Source: Chrysoperla carnea
Taxonomy: Eukaryota; Arthropoda; Insecta; Neuroptera; Chrysopidae
Reading direction: 5' to 3'
DNA: 64,000 bases
NCBI RefSeq assembly: GCF_905475395.1
Contig: NC_058338.1
Span: forward strand, 37,578,935-37,642,934
The notes beneath the pieces were generated by a model. It searched no databases. It was given only the letters and a program-made list of their open reading frames with translations, and had not been told where the DNA came from. This document shows positions 14,260 to 26,200 of this stretch, piece by piece (the stretch's first letter is position 1; each line of letters begins with the position of its first letter). The position numbers were made by a program, and so were the translations under genes.

Positions 14260-14730
14260 GTGATACCCACCGGCTTCGCTGGGTTTAAAAGTAAAGATTG
14301 ATAATGATTGCTCTCACTTATCCCCTTTCTATAAAACTCGAAATAATGGTAAGAATTGTTTTACACAGGTAAAATATATGTATGGTTTTCTATTTTTTTA
14401 AATGTATAAAAATCGTAATTATTCATTGAGTATATCAGAAAATATGGCCGGAAATATTTTATATTGACTATTTTTACAGAAATCTGTAATTTATGGTAAT
14501 GAAAAGTACTACTTTTACAGAAACCTGTAATTTATGGTAATGTCAAATTAAATTAATTTAAAAATTTTTTTTAAATTAATATATCTTTATAAATTATATC
14601 TCATATGTTATTCTGAAGTATGAGCTAATTGCTCTACAGTTTCATTAAAAACCATTCGCTAGTTTTAGTGTGAAAGCGTAACAAATAAACAAACATGCTT
14701 ACTTTCGCATTTATAATATATAGAGATTTT
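14260..14730 (+). mobile_element. Repeat family D, copy 1 (RTE-like terminus)
   Basis: Starts at ACCCACCGGCTTCGCTGGGT and ends near TTTCGCATTTATAATATATA. An inverted relative lies at about 49330-49680. Inside it, two near-identical tandem units of about 39 bp (14471-14545) contain TTTTACAGAAATCTGTAATT and TTTTACAGAAACCTGTAATT. Confidence 0.55.
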
Positions 14731-16840
14731 AAAAAAATTTAGACAAAAATAAATTTTCTCACATTGATTTCAACGAATAGAGCACCCAATTCATTAAGTG
14801 TAGAGAAGGTATTAAATTAACTCGTATCATTTTAAATGAAAATTACCCAAGAAAAACTTGCTTTTGCTTTTTGTAATTGTAGATATAATGGACTATAAAA
14901 AAATAAGGCCATCATAATATTTTTGAAATTACCGTACTCGATCGAATATGTTGAATAGAACAACCTACTTTTGATATTATGTTAGACTTTAGTCATAATA
15001 AAATTGATCTTATTGGCCTTTAGTTTATATTTGCCATCCATTTTGTTTATCGTTATAAATAGTATAAACATATAAAAATATATATTTATATACACATATA
15101 ATAAATATTATAATATAAATATTTAATTGAAATTATTTATATTTTTAGATATTTAATTAATTGATGTTATTGAATGCTTGACATCATAAACAATCAATCC
15201 AACCGATATATTATAAATATAATTTTTCGGTACCATTTTTATTTATTGATTGGCAAAATTAATAATATTATTTATAGCAGTTTTTTGCTCCTCTTGCTTT
15301 GTATGTAATTTAAAAAAAAAATTAAATTATAATTTTTAAAATGGCTTTTCAAAATGAATCATAGAAGCAAAACACTCCTTCGAAATGAATCATAGATAGA
15401 AATATTTTATTAAAAAATCATTTTCTGTATTTTTCCATAAATTTTTATTTTTAAAAACTTTTTCCAGCAAACTGTCACTCATTATTTATAATCATTACAA
15501 TAAAAGAAAACCGATGTTTGAAATAAATTTGTAAAATTCTTCGAAAGTAATTAAGTTCTTTATAATTATAAAAAAAATTAATTATAATATATTGTTTGTA
15601 AAGTTTTTATTGAAAGAATCTAATTGAAGCAAAAAAGTTTGCTTGCGGTATAAATTTATGTAGAAAATTGTATTTCTTGTATAATAAATAATTAAATATA
15701 CAAGGTAGTCAAGCCAACTCAATTGTTTTTTGACTCACAGTAAATCAATTCAGAAACCTGCGATTAATATTGAATTTGAAATATCTTAGAAGACGCAGAG
15801 GTTTGAAAAACAACGACAGATGTGTTTATTTAAACACAACTCTTTTCAAATATTTTGTTTGAAATAATAAAATTCTGCTCAAAATACTATTAACACCACA
15901 CATCTACCCATGGAGCGTTCATAAGTCAAAATGAATGTCACTGAATGTCATAAATCGCTTCTTACAAAAAATTTCAAATATTTCTGAAATTTCAAACATC
16001 TGCTTCTTCGAGAAAAACGGTGTTATCGGGATCATTTATAACTCATATGAATTCTTGCGGGTTAGAAGATTGAGAAAATTTATGTTACAATTTTCTAAGA
16101 ACTTTAAAAGCGTACACGTTGTGCAAAAACTATTTTGCAAGAAATTCAATATATGCATTCTATATAGCTTATAGATTTCTTTATCGAATGTTTTAATACG
16201 ATTCGAGAAATTCTAAGCCATTTTGGACCAAATTATGCACTTTAAATACTAAAATTTTCATTTTTACGAAAATTAAATTTTGATCTTACGGGAATGTTCA
16301 GAACCATTGGTATATATATAAAAAATTTGATACTTATACGAATTTGTTTTTTTTTATATAGAATGTACAGCTAAATATTTTTAGAATATATTAATTTTCC
16401 AAGGACATTAAAGTAATATTCTATGAATAACAAAAAGAAAATTACAAAAAACTTTTAATTAAATGAATTTTTTATTCGAAATTTTTTATTCTTTGATATT
16501 GTTAATCAGAAAAAAAATTATAATTACATATTAGGGAAAAAATAGTTTAATAAAGATTGCATTGCTTTTAATTAAACAATTACATAATAATATTTTTTAC
16601 CGCTTAATAAATTTATAATTAACTAGGGTATATAAATTATTAATAAACTGTTCAGTTGGTATTCGATGCAATAAGGAACTAAAATATTAATTATTTTCAT
16701 TGATGTTTAAGAAAAAAAAAATTATTTGAAATTAAATTCATACTGCATTAAATTGCATGAATGTAAACAACCTTCAATAACTATAATGTGATAGTTTGAA
16801 GCTACGTCATACACAATAAACATTCACAGAAATACTTCTG
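14731..16840. other. AT-rich noncoding stretch
   Basis: Very AT-rich with (AT)n-like patches near 15060-15130. The 79-codon frame at 15935-16174 has no recognisable product. Confidence 0.45.
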
Positions 16841-17820
16841 ATGTATATGTTACAGGAAAAGTTGATTGTTAGGAAGAGTTGCTTCTTGCTAAGCAGAGTT
16901 AACTCTTACTAAAAACATCAGTAATGATTGATTCCAAATAAGTAAACGCCTTTTTCCTAAGAATTGAGTTAACTATGCCTGCTATGGATTAGTAAAAGTT
17001 GATTCCTTGGGAAGTTCGACAGAGATATATTTTGTGTTTTAATTGTGCGTTTGTTTTGATTGATATCTTGTTTGCTGAAAGTTGAAATGTTACCAAAAAA
17101 GTAACATTTTGAGCTAAAATTACAGTTTAGCAAAAATTACCGTGTGAATAGCGTCTCACGTTAAAATATTTTGGAGTAGATAATTACCGCGGAGAGAATA
17201 TTATCGCAAGTTTCTTGAGGAAAAAGTAGGTTTTCCCTTGGATTGCGTTCATTAACTGATCCACGGGTTGGCCATACCTTTAATGGGTTCGAGTTATCAT
17301 AAGTTTGCGGATTGTTTGGCTTTATGATTAACCCTGTGATTGCATTCATTCACTGATTCTCAGAAAATCTGCGGAAGCTAAAAAAAATTAAGTAATATTT
17401 TGTTCACGCTTATCATCTACATACACACCGTAGTATCCGTATAGCCTGACCATATTTTTATTATATAATAATTTTTCTTTATTATTAGTTCCTTTTTTAA
17501 ACATTTCTATGTCTACACATTACAACTACGTATAGTTTTCCATGTACACTTATTAGTAAAGGTTTTGTCTTTCTTATTTGTTTTTATTAGCTGGTAGATC
17601 GTTTCCTTGCAAAAAGTCAACTTTTACTATCTCAATACAAAGAGAGTATACTTTACCTAGCTATGGTTAACTCTGACTAGAACATGCCGATCAAATTTGC
17701 ATACTTTTCGGTTTTAATCAACTTTTACTGAAAAGACCTACTCTACCTAGGTAACAGTCTACTCTACCTAGGAAGAGTCAACTCTTCCTGGAAGATCAAC
17801 TTTTCCTGTAACATATACAT
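16841..17820. mobile_element. DNA transposon-like element with terminal inverted repeats, about 980 bp
   Basis: The first 26 bases (ATGTATATGTTACAGGAAAA and on) are perfectly inverted at 17795-17820. Beyond this, imperfect subterminal repeats of the type GGAAGAGTTGACTCTTCC recur at both ends. If the element proper starts at TGTTACAGG, the flanking TATA at each side would be a 4-bp target duplication, as in Ginger-like elements; the palindromic border leaves this open. A minus-strand ORF of 62 codons at 17161-17349 is not recognisable as transposase. Confidence 0.7.
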
Positions 17821-18496
17821 TTACAAAAAAACAATGTTCAAAAAAAACAAAATTGTTACTTAAAATTATAATTATAATATGTGCTTGTTGGAATAGGCCT
17901 CTGCCCTGATGACGATCCCTGTATCTCTCGTTAAAATTTGAAATGTGTGCTAGAATAAATGAAAATATCTGAAATAAAAATAAAAATCGATTGATAAACT
18001 TGAAAGATATAAGCAATTAAATAATTTTATCTATCTTTTTCTTACAAGACAACTTTTGATATGTAGTATCTATGACAGTCGCAAGTTATGACGCCACCAC
18101 ATGCTTTTTTCGTCTCTCTCTATTTATAAAATTAAATCATGCATATTTTAATAATACAACACACAAATTTTTGGACAAATGCATATTACATAATAAAATT
18201 GAACTAAGAAAAAAAATATTTTGATTTAACAAAATTGTTTTTTGTTATTTTTCAAATTGTTAAAAAATCTTGAACAGCATTTTAAAATTTTTAGTTTCAG
18301 TTGAAAATTGAAGGGGTCTTTTCCAAAAATAATTTTTTCATGTGAGTTAAAACAACAAATATATATCGATAAAATATTGCCTCCTAAAAGTACATGATAA
18401 CAAATTTGACTCTTTATAATCATTATAACTTCCTATTATAAATAAATAAAAGAATTGAATGAAATAAATTAATAATTGGTTTCCTTTCTTTTACAG

Positions 18497-21400
18497 TTGT
18501 ATATTGTGATTATGTGGCATCTGGACGATCATTACAATTTATTGAAGAATATATTATAAAAGAAGTTTTACCAAGTTATGGAAATACACATGCTAGTACA
18601 AATATTACATCATTACAATCTACACTATTTAGGTAAGAAAAATGTGTTTTATAGTTTTGTATGTTCGCTGTAAAACTTTTAACATACATTTCCTAAATTT
18701 CAAATTTAATGGAAATTTTTATTTTATGGTAATCGGAATACCATGCCATAGCCAACGTTTGACTAATCGATATTTACTGTTTTATTCGAAGCTCAAAGTA
18801 ATGGCTGAATAATTTTTAAGCCTATTTGTTTTCATTACCCCGACTATACAATGGAAGTATCGTAAGAAGCATCTTGAGCGTCCGCTGGTTATAGGCTATG
18901 TACCGTCACATTAAATTGAATACGACGCCCTCTAGAGAACATGAAGCTATGATAGCACTTTTCATATATATGTATGTTTTTATACTTTCTTACGAAATTA
19001 TAACCCCAAAATGTTTTAAATAAAATAAAGTTCGAAAACTAAAGCCCCAACAATTACAGAATCGCGCTTTTAAAAGTAAGGAAACAATAAATATTTTTAT
19101 CTGAAATTGTTATGATAAGTAAAATCGTCATTACAGTACCTCTAAGATTAAACAGTTTTCCACAGAATTGAAAAGATGTCCCCCGATTGTAATGACGATT
19201 TTACTTATCATAACAATTTCAGATGAAAATATTTTCTTGTTTTCATACTTTTAAGAGCGTGATTCTGTAATTGTCAGGGTTATAGTGTCCGAACTTTATT
19301 TTATTTTTGAGTTGTATATCATATCATCAGTTCTTAAATTTTGAGCAATACTTTAGAATACGCTACGCTTTCTGAATTGCGAGTGCAGAAACGATCTAAT
19401 TAAATCATTATAAAAACATTTGACCTGTCATAATTTCTACTGTCAATATTTATAATCATTACACATTCTTGAAAGAAACATTAAAGAAGAATATTGAATA
19501 ATGTAAGTATTTAATGGAAAAAGCATTTCTCTTTGATTCATTATTTATTAAATAAAATTATTATTATTTATTTTGATTATAATAATGATAATAATAACAT
19601 GATTATATAAAAATAATAATAATTATATTAATTATTATATAAAATATTCTCTCTTTTTTAAAAACGGTAATATTTTTTAATATATGTGATTTTTGGTTGA
19701 TTTCTTTATAATATTTTTTTATAATAAATAATTAATAATATTTATAAAGTCATTTCTAAAAAATGTTCACCGCAATTAAGATTTGATTTGGAGATGAACG
19801 CATAATATCTATCAAATATATATGCCGAATCGATTCAGTTTTCGAAATAATTTTTCATCCAAATATGTTAAGGAGATATGCAAGGATTGAATAATACTAG
19901 GGATTTCAATAATACTTTATAAATACATTTTTTGATTAACAAAGTTTCCAAAAATCACAAAAAATTACTAGGTCATCGGGCTTTTTATTATCATTTTATC
20001 GTTCAAAGTTGACTGAAAAAATGATCAATTGGATATTTCTATATCAAAAAATCTAGAGAGTATCATAAAAAACTATCTAAAATATTAAGACAATCTTGTA
20101 GTTTATAATAATACTATAAAAATATAAGGTTGCCGATGATATAAAAACAAAATTTTAATTTAATTATGATCCATCATTTGAAGAACAGAGGCGACTATAG
20201 ATAGAGTATTGATGATTGAAGAGCGATATCTATATTATCAAATTTATAAGCATCACTTGCACCCAATTTATTATATATTTTTGTAGTTGCTTAGTATTGT
20301 AAAGCTGAAAATAACTCATTACTTGACTACAAAGCATGTATTTGGTTTATATCCATGTACCGTGCAATAAACCAAAACTTTTTTACAATACTGTAGGTTT
20401 TCAATCAGCTTAATAGTACCTATAATAAGTATATTGTACTTGTTCAATCAAAGTCTACTGTTTTAGCTTTTAAAGTTAAGTTGCTTTACTATATCCATTA
20501 AACTTTAGTTATATTTATACATCAAAGGCAAGAGACAGACAAAAAAATGCGTTAAATTTTTTATTGTATAGCATTAACTTTACCTGTATTTAATTTTATG
20601 TTTAATTCAAAATAAATGTTAATTATAACTTTATTATTTATTCATTATTATCTGATACTTATTCGCGATAAAAAAAATTTCAACCACTTTCATTTATTTG
20701 AAGTTTTTGATAAATTCGATAAAAGAAGTAATTGGTGAATAATTAAAAATTTTTGTAAATTTAATAATTATTTTATTAACTATAATTTTCATTACTTTAA
20801 ATATTGCATTAAATTATATAAAACATAAATTAAAACAGATCTGATTTTATGTTTGAAATGTACTCTGATTCGAAAGTGTTCTTAGCTATGTTTCAAGAAA
20901 ACTTGGTCAGCCGTTTGGTCAATCTTGAAACTTAGTTAAGAACACTCAGAAACAAATTACCTTTCAACCAAAACAAAAATCAAAATCAGTTTATACGGAG
21001 ACACATTAAATCTGTAGCACCCCTTCTTTGCTAATTTGTTTTTGAAATATATTTATTTCAAAAAAACTTAATGTTAACATCTCGAAAATATATAAAAAGG
21101 AAAAATAAAAACTCAGTGTCACCAAATAAGCAATGAGTAATATATCTCTTTCGAGATGATATGTATGAAAGTTAGAGATGATAAAAAAATCAGTGGAATA
21201 ATTAGCTACGATCAGCTAACTCATACTGATGATAACGAGACTGGCATCGAAATACATATTTACAATACAAAATTTGTTTAGATATCGAGACGAATATAAA
21301 AGTCCTCAAATAAAGCCTTCAAATTGTACGTGGTGTGAAATTTTGAGAACTTATAAGTATGTACATGAAGTCCATACATTTTTGTGAAATATACTTTTAC

Positions 21401-23201
21401 ATGACATACAAACTAATCATATATTTGTTCTATGAATTTGACGTCATAAACATGCCATACTAATTCTGTGACAGATTATAATTAACCTACTAAATTTAAT
21501 AAGATAAAACTTAAAAAACAGGAAATTTTTATATTTTTATCTAGTTAATTTATTTTATCGCATAAACGTTAGTTAGATTTATATTTTTTTCTGCATCATT
21601 AATTTCTTCTTTCAATAAAAATAATTTTACCAAAATATGACTAATTTCCATAAGAAAAGAAATAATATCTAATATTGAGTTTTCTTGAAAGCAACTTTTT
21701 CCTGACCAAGTATTTTTATACCATATTTATGAAAATTTAATTTGTTAATAATTTGTTTATACTTACAAATATGATACTTTTGCAATATTCTTTTCAACCA
21801 ATAAATTTTTATTATCTAAACACACCTAATATTTTGTAATTTAATAATTACATATAATTATTTCAATTAAAATAAATGTTTCTTTATTATAAATATTTAG
21901 ATAAAAATGTATGTACGCATAAATAATCACTCAAATTATTATTTAATTCAAAAACACAAAAATAATTTAATTAGTGCTTATTAAATTTTATCTCATTAAT
22001 TTAATGCAATGCAAATTTTAACGATTACTTTCATTTGTGAAAATTTGTTTACTGATGATCAAAATTTCAATAAAAAAATTTTTTTTGAATAAAATATTTT
22101 CAAATTATGGCCAAAAATATTCTGATGGAGTTCCATTGTCCAATACTGGCTTCTTATTTTTAAATTTCTATTTGAAAATTTATATCATTACATTTTCGAT
22201 ATTTAAAAAATAAAAAATAACATCAAAATTTCTTGATTCTAAAGAGAGTAAATTTTTTCCGAATTAATTCCAGTCAACTTTTGATCAAATTCAAACATTT
22301 TGAAAGTGTTTATTTTCTTAACTTTGAGCCAGAATTTATTCTTCTTCTGTTTTATTAATTAAATATCAAAGAAAACTATCCAAAAAGCAATCATGAACCT
22401 TTATAATAGGTATTAAAAAAATTATTAAATCTTACTTATATGTCATTCATTATTCTCGTTTACAGACAAGAAGCCCGTGACATAATACGAAATGCAGTGA
22501 ATGCATCCGATGATGATGTTGTCATTTTTGCTGGACATGGGTCTACGGCAGCAGTACAAAAATTATTATCGGTTCTTGGATTACATCGTGGTGATGTAGA
22601 ACCACCGATCGTTTTTGCTGGCTCATGTGATCACCATACAAATTTATTACCATGGCGAGAAATTGGTGCTCAAGTAAGTGATAATTTTATTGTGTAAAAT
22701 AAAATTTAAAAGGCCGAAACTACTCGAAGTTCAGATCGCCTTATTCTGAAGGAGTTGGTCATTTCGGAAACTTGCCAAATCAATAATTTATTTAAACTGA
22801 TTCTGGTCATTTAAATTAACTTGCCATTTTACCCATTTCGAGATTTCTTTATAATTATTTTTTTCTTTTTTTCAAGGTTGTCAAAATCAATGAAACAAAA
22901 GAAGGTCATTTAGATTTAAATGATCTTGAAAATCAATTACAAATGCATTATCATGATGGCAAAATGTTAATTGGTTGTTTCTCAGCTGTATCAAATATTA
23001 CGGGTATTGAAACGGATACAGTTGCGACAACATTAATTTTACATCAATATGGTGCATTATCATTTTGGGACTATGCAACAGCAGCACCCTATACACAAAT
23101 TGATATGAATCCAGAATTTCCTGAATTAAGTCAACCAACCGTATTTAAAGATGCTATTTTCTTTTCTGGTCATAAATTTATTGGTGGCTTACAAACTCCA
23201 G
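18497..23201 (+). CDS. Exons encoding the N-terminal half of the class-V aminotransferase domain (PLP site)
   Basis: Three exons (18497-18632, 22466-22673, 22877-23201) encode residues 1 to about 223. Visible signatures are CDYVASGRS near the start, SYGNTHAST (about 30-38), GHGSTAAVQKL (the turn that holds the cofactor phosphate in this fold), SNITG (153-157), WDYATAAPY with the expected PLP-pyridine Asp at 179, and FFSGHKFIGG with the Schiff-base Lys at 214. Order and spacing match group II (SufS/CsdA-like) cysteine desulfurases and their eukaryotic relatives. Introns fall in phases 2, 0 and 1 after the three exons. An in-frame ATG at 22440 lies upstream of the acceptor at 22465 and is intronic, so it is not a start. 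Confidence 0.9.
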
Positions 23202-26200
23202 GTAAAAAATATTTTTATTTATTAATTAAAAAATTATTCTCCCATTTTTGCTATCGTATGATATTAGGAAGAAAACAAATTCGACACGCATGGTCTTGCC
23301 GCAGGATATGTCTGTCAAATTATTGATTTTTTCTTATTGATACATTTGGGGCAAATTATTGATTAACGGTATATTAACGCCACGCAAGGTGATATTGGAG
23401 GCGTTGAATCATAAACGTTTGTTTTGCATGGCAAAAGAATATAGCAGTATTATAAATGTATACTTAATGATCTAACTGTAAATATTTTTATACCATATAT
23501 ATATGAAATATATCAAGGTATGCTATGTTTAGTCCCAAGTTTGAAACCTGTAAAATTTTGATTACGAACAAAATTTTGGTATAGGTGTTTATCTAGTCAC
23601 CTAATTAGTCCATTTCCGAATATCTGTCCGCCTGGCCGTCTGTCGACACGATAATTCAGAAATGAAAAAAGATATCAAGCTAAAATTGTAATAGCGAGCT
23701 CAGATCGTAAAAAGAAAGTGCGGTCGAGTTCGTAAACGAGCAACCTATGTCAAGATTCTGTAAATGGTTAGAGATTGAATAAAAGTTTAAGTGTTAAAAA
23801 TATTTACTTTTTCGTAAACTTCACTGTTAACCCGTGAAGACGCAAATTTGGGTAGAAACATTATATAGTATGTGTACAGGTATTTATTTCATATACTGAG
23901 GAAGTGAGAGGCAAGATACTGTAATTACTTTGTGTTTAAGAATGGCTATCTTTCTTTACTTACACGACGTAAATATATAGTATTTCAACAATTAACTCAG
24001 TCAATTGTTTGTTTTCACTTTTTTTATTAAACCTTGATCAATTATTTTGCAATCAAAATAATCTTTTTATCAAAAATATATCTAGGCGCTGGTGGATATG
24101 AAAAAATTCCACCAAAAATGAAAATAATTGTCTGAGAAATAATTGCTTCAATGGTTTTTTTAAGAATTTTGTTTTGAATCAAACCAGCTACAGCCGCACC
24201 AGAAACAGTGACATATCATAGACAACGCTTGCATTAGATTTGATAAGAGCAGTATATTGCGTCAGGCGCACAACGTCAGACGATACTCTTAGCTTGACTA
24301 TAATTGGCAAAAGATTTTTCTCAAGCTTTATTAATGCTAGCACAAAGTAAAGAGGGGCCATTAAAAATATCCTCTGCATCAACCAGACTAATAACCCTGC
24401 TACTTCTTTAAGTAATCTGTCAACTCGGATTGTGCTTCTAACTCCATGTGTGAATGGAATTATGTCCAAAATTTAATTTTCTCTATAAAATTTGAATCAT
24501 TATTGAAATTTATTATCTAGTCAATGAATGGTATAATTAGTTATCCTGCATTGTGATAAACTTATGTTTACGCAATCACAGAATGTATTTATATAAATAG
24601 ATATTCAGATTATCATATTTATAGAATGTTTATTAAGTAGACTACTTTGAATCAATAAAATTTATCCGGATGAATAAACTTTGATAATAAAAATACTATA
24701 CTTGAACTGATACAATCTCTGACTATTGGTATTACTAATTCACTCACCTTTAATACATATTTTGTTTGCACTGTTGTCTGCATTCGAGGAGATAAGTTCA
24801 TTGGCGTAGCTAACAGTTTTTGTACCTTATATATGTATATAAAGATATCGTAGTATATTAAGTTTAGTCCCAAATCTGTAACGCTACGAAATATTAATAT
24901 TACAACAAAATTCTGGTATAGGTTTTCATAAACTCACCTAATTAGTTCATTTCCATTTGTCTCCGTGTGTACGATAACTTAAAAATGAAAAAAATCTATC
25001 GAGCTGAAATTTGTATGGCATGCTAGGATCTGAAAGAGGACACTGGCGACAGGTATGCTGAATGCCTGGGCCTGGCATTGTATCACGACTACTGCAGGAG
25101 CTGTCACAGTGGTGAGGAGGAGGAGGCAATGTCTCATCTTCTCTGTCACTGGACGTACTTGAGCCAGCCTCTCTTTGACGACCCCTCCGACCTAAAGTCC
25201 GTCGATGTCGAAGCATTCCTGCAGTAGTGGTCGAGGAAGGGCCAACGTCTTTTTCGGTATCACTACGGGCCCTATGGTCTAGGTGTGTCCCACCCCAGGA
25301 CAGCCACTCTAACCTAACCTAGACTCTGAAATATGGGCTTTTGTTCGTAAATGAGCAGCATCGGGCAAACAGGATCTTGATATTTCTGAAATCATATCAA
25401 ATAAATATTTTTGTCTATATCATGCAATATAAGAAGTACTGAAGTTTAAACTTCCATAACTGCAGGATCAAAAAAATAATAAGTGTTTTAAAGACAAAAC
25501 TGCTTCCTTTTCTTTTTTAGAATTTTTTTTTTTTAATTTTTTAAGTTTTTTTAGTAACATAAATATCAAACAACTACTTCTACTAAATGTACTTTAGAGA
25601 ATAAATGTTGATTCTATAAAAATTCTTAGGGAGTCTTGAGAGAATTAAATAGCGCGCTAAAAGCTGAAAAACTACTCAGCAATTGATCTTCCCCTCCATC
25701 CCTTACATCCCTTAAATATTGTGATCAGGCTTAAATTATATGAATGATCTAGGGCGACTGTAATATATATACATAGGTACATCCGCCACTGTTGTTTTTA
25801 ATATTTTGTTTCACTTTTTAGAGACAGATATAATTATTTTTAACAATAATTTTTCTGTAAAACAATAACAATAATATTTGTAATTTATAACTGTAAAAAA
25901 AAGACATTGGAGATATGAAGTGAGGTTGTATTTATTATTTATAAATAAATAAAAAGGATAAACGAAATACGAAACAATAAATGTAAAGTAAAATATTTTT
26001 TAAAGTACAGTTCATTGCTTGGTTAATAATAACAAGCATAGAATATTATACAACAAGTTTCCTTTCGAGTACAGTTTAAAAATACAATAAGTTCACCCAT
26101 TTAATTATTTCACCATGAATTTATATATAAATATTTATTACAATCTTCATTCGATTTTAGAATAAACTGATTATTTCTAGACAAAGTTAGAACAGAGTAG

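Noticed and set aside
24188..24469. 93-codon minus-strand ORF in an intron
   Set aside because: No recognisable domain, no splice support and no stable frame around it. It may be a transposon scrap but cannot be assigned.
24947..25216. 89-codon minus-strand Arg/Ser-rich ORF
   Set aside because: Antisense to the non-LTR finger segment; the sense translation explains the sequence.
25310..25322. CTAACCTAACCTA resembling the insect telomere repeat (TTAGG)n
   Set aside because: Only two units, shared by the 3' ends of two non-LTR copies, so it is part of the element rather than telomeric DNA.
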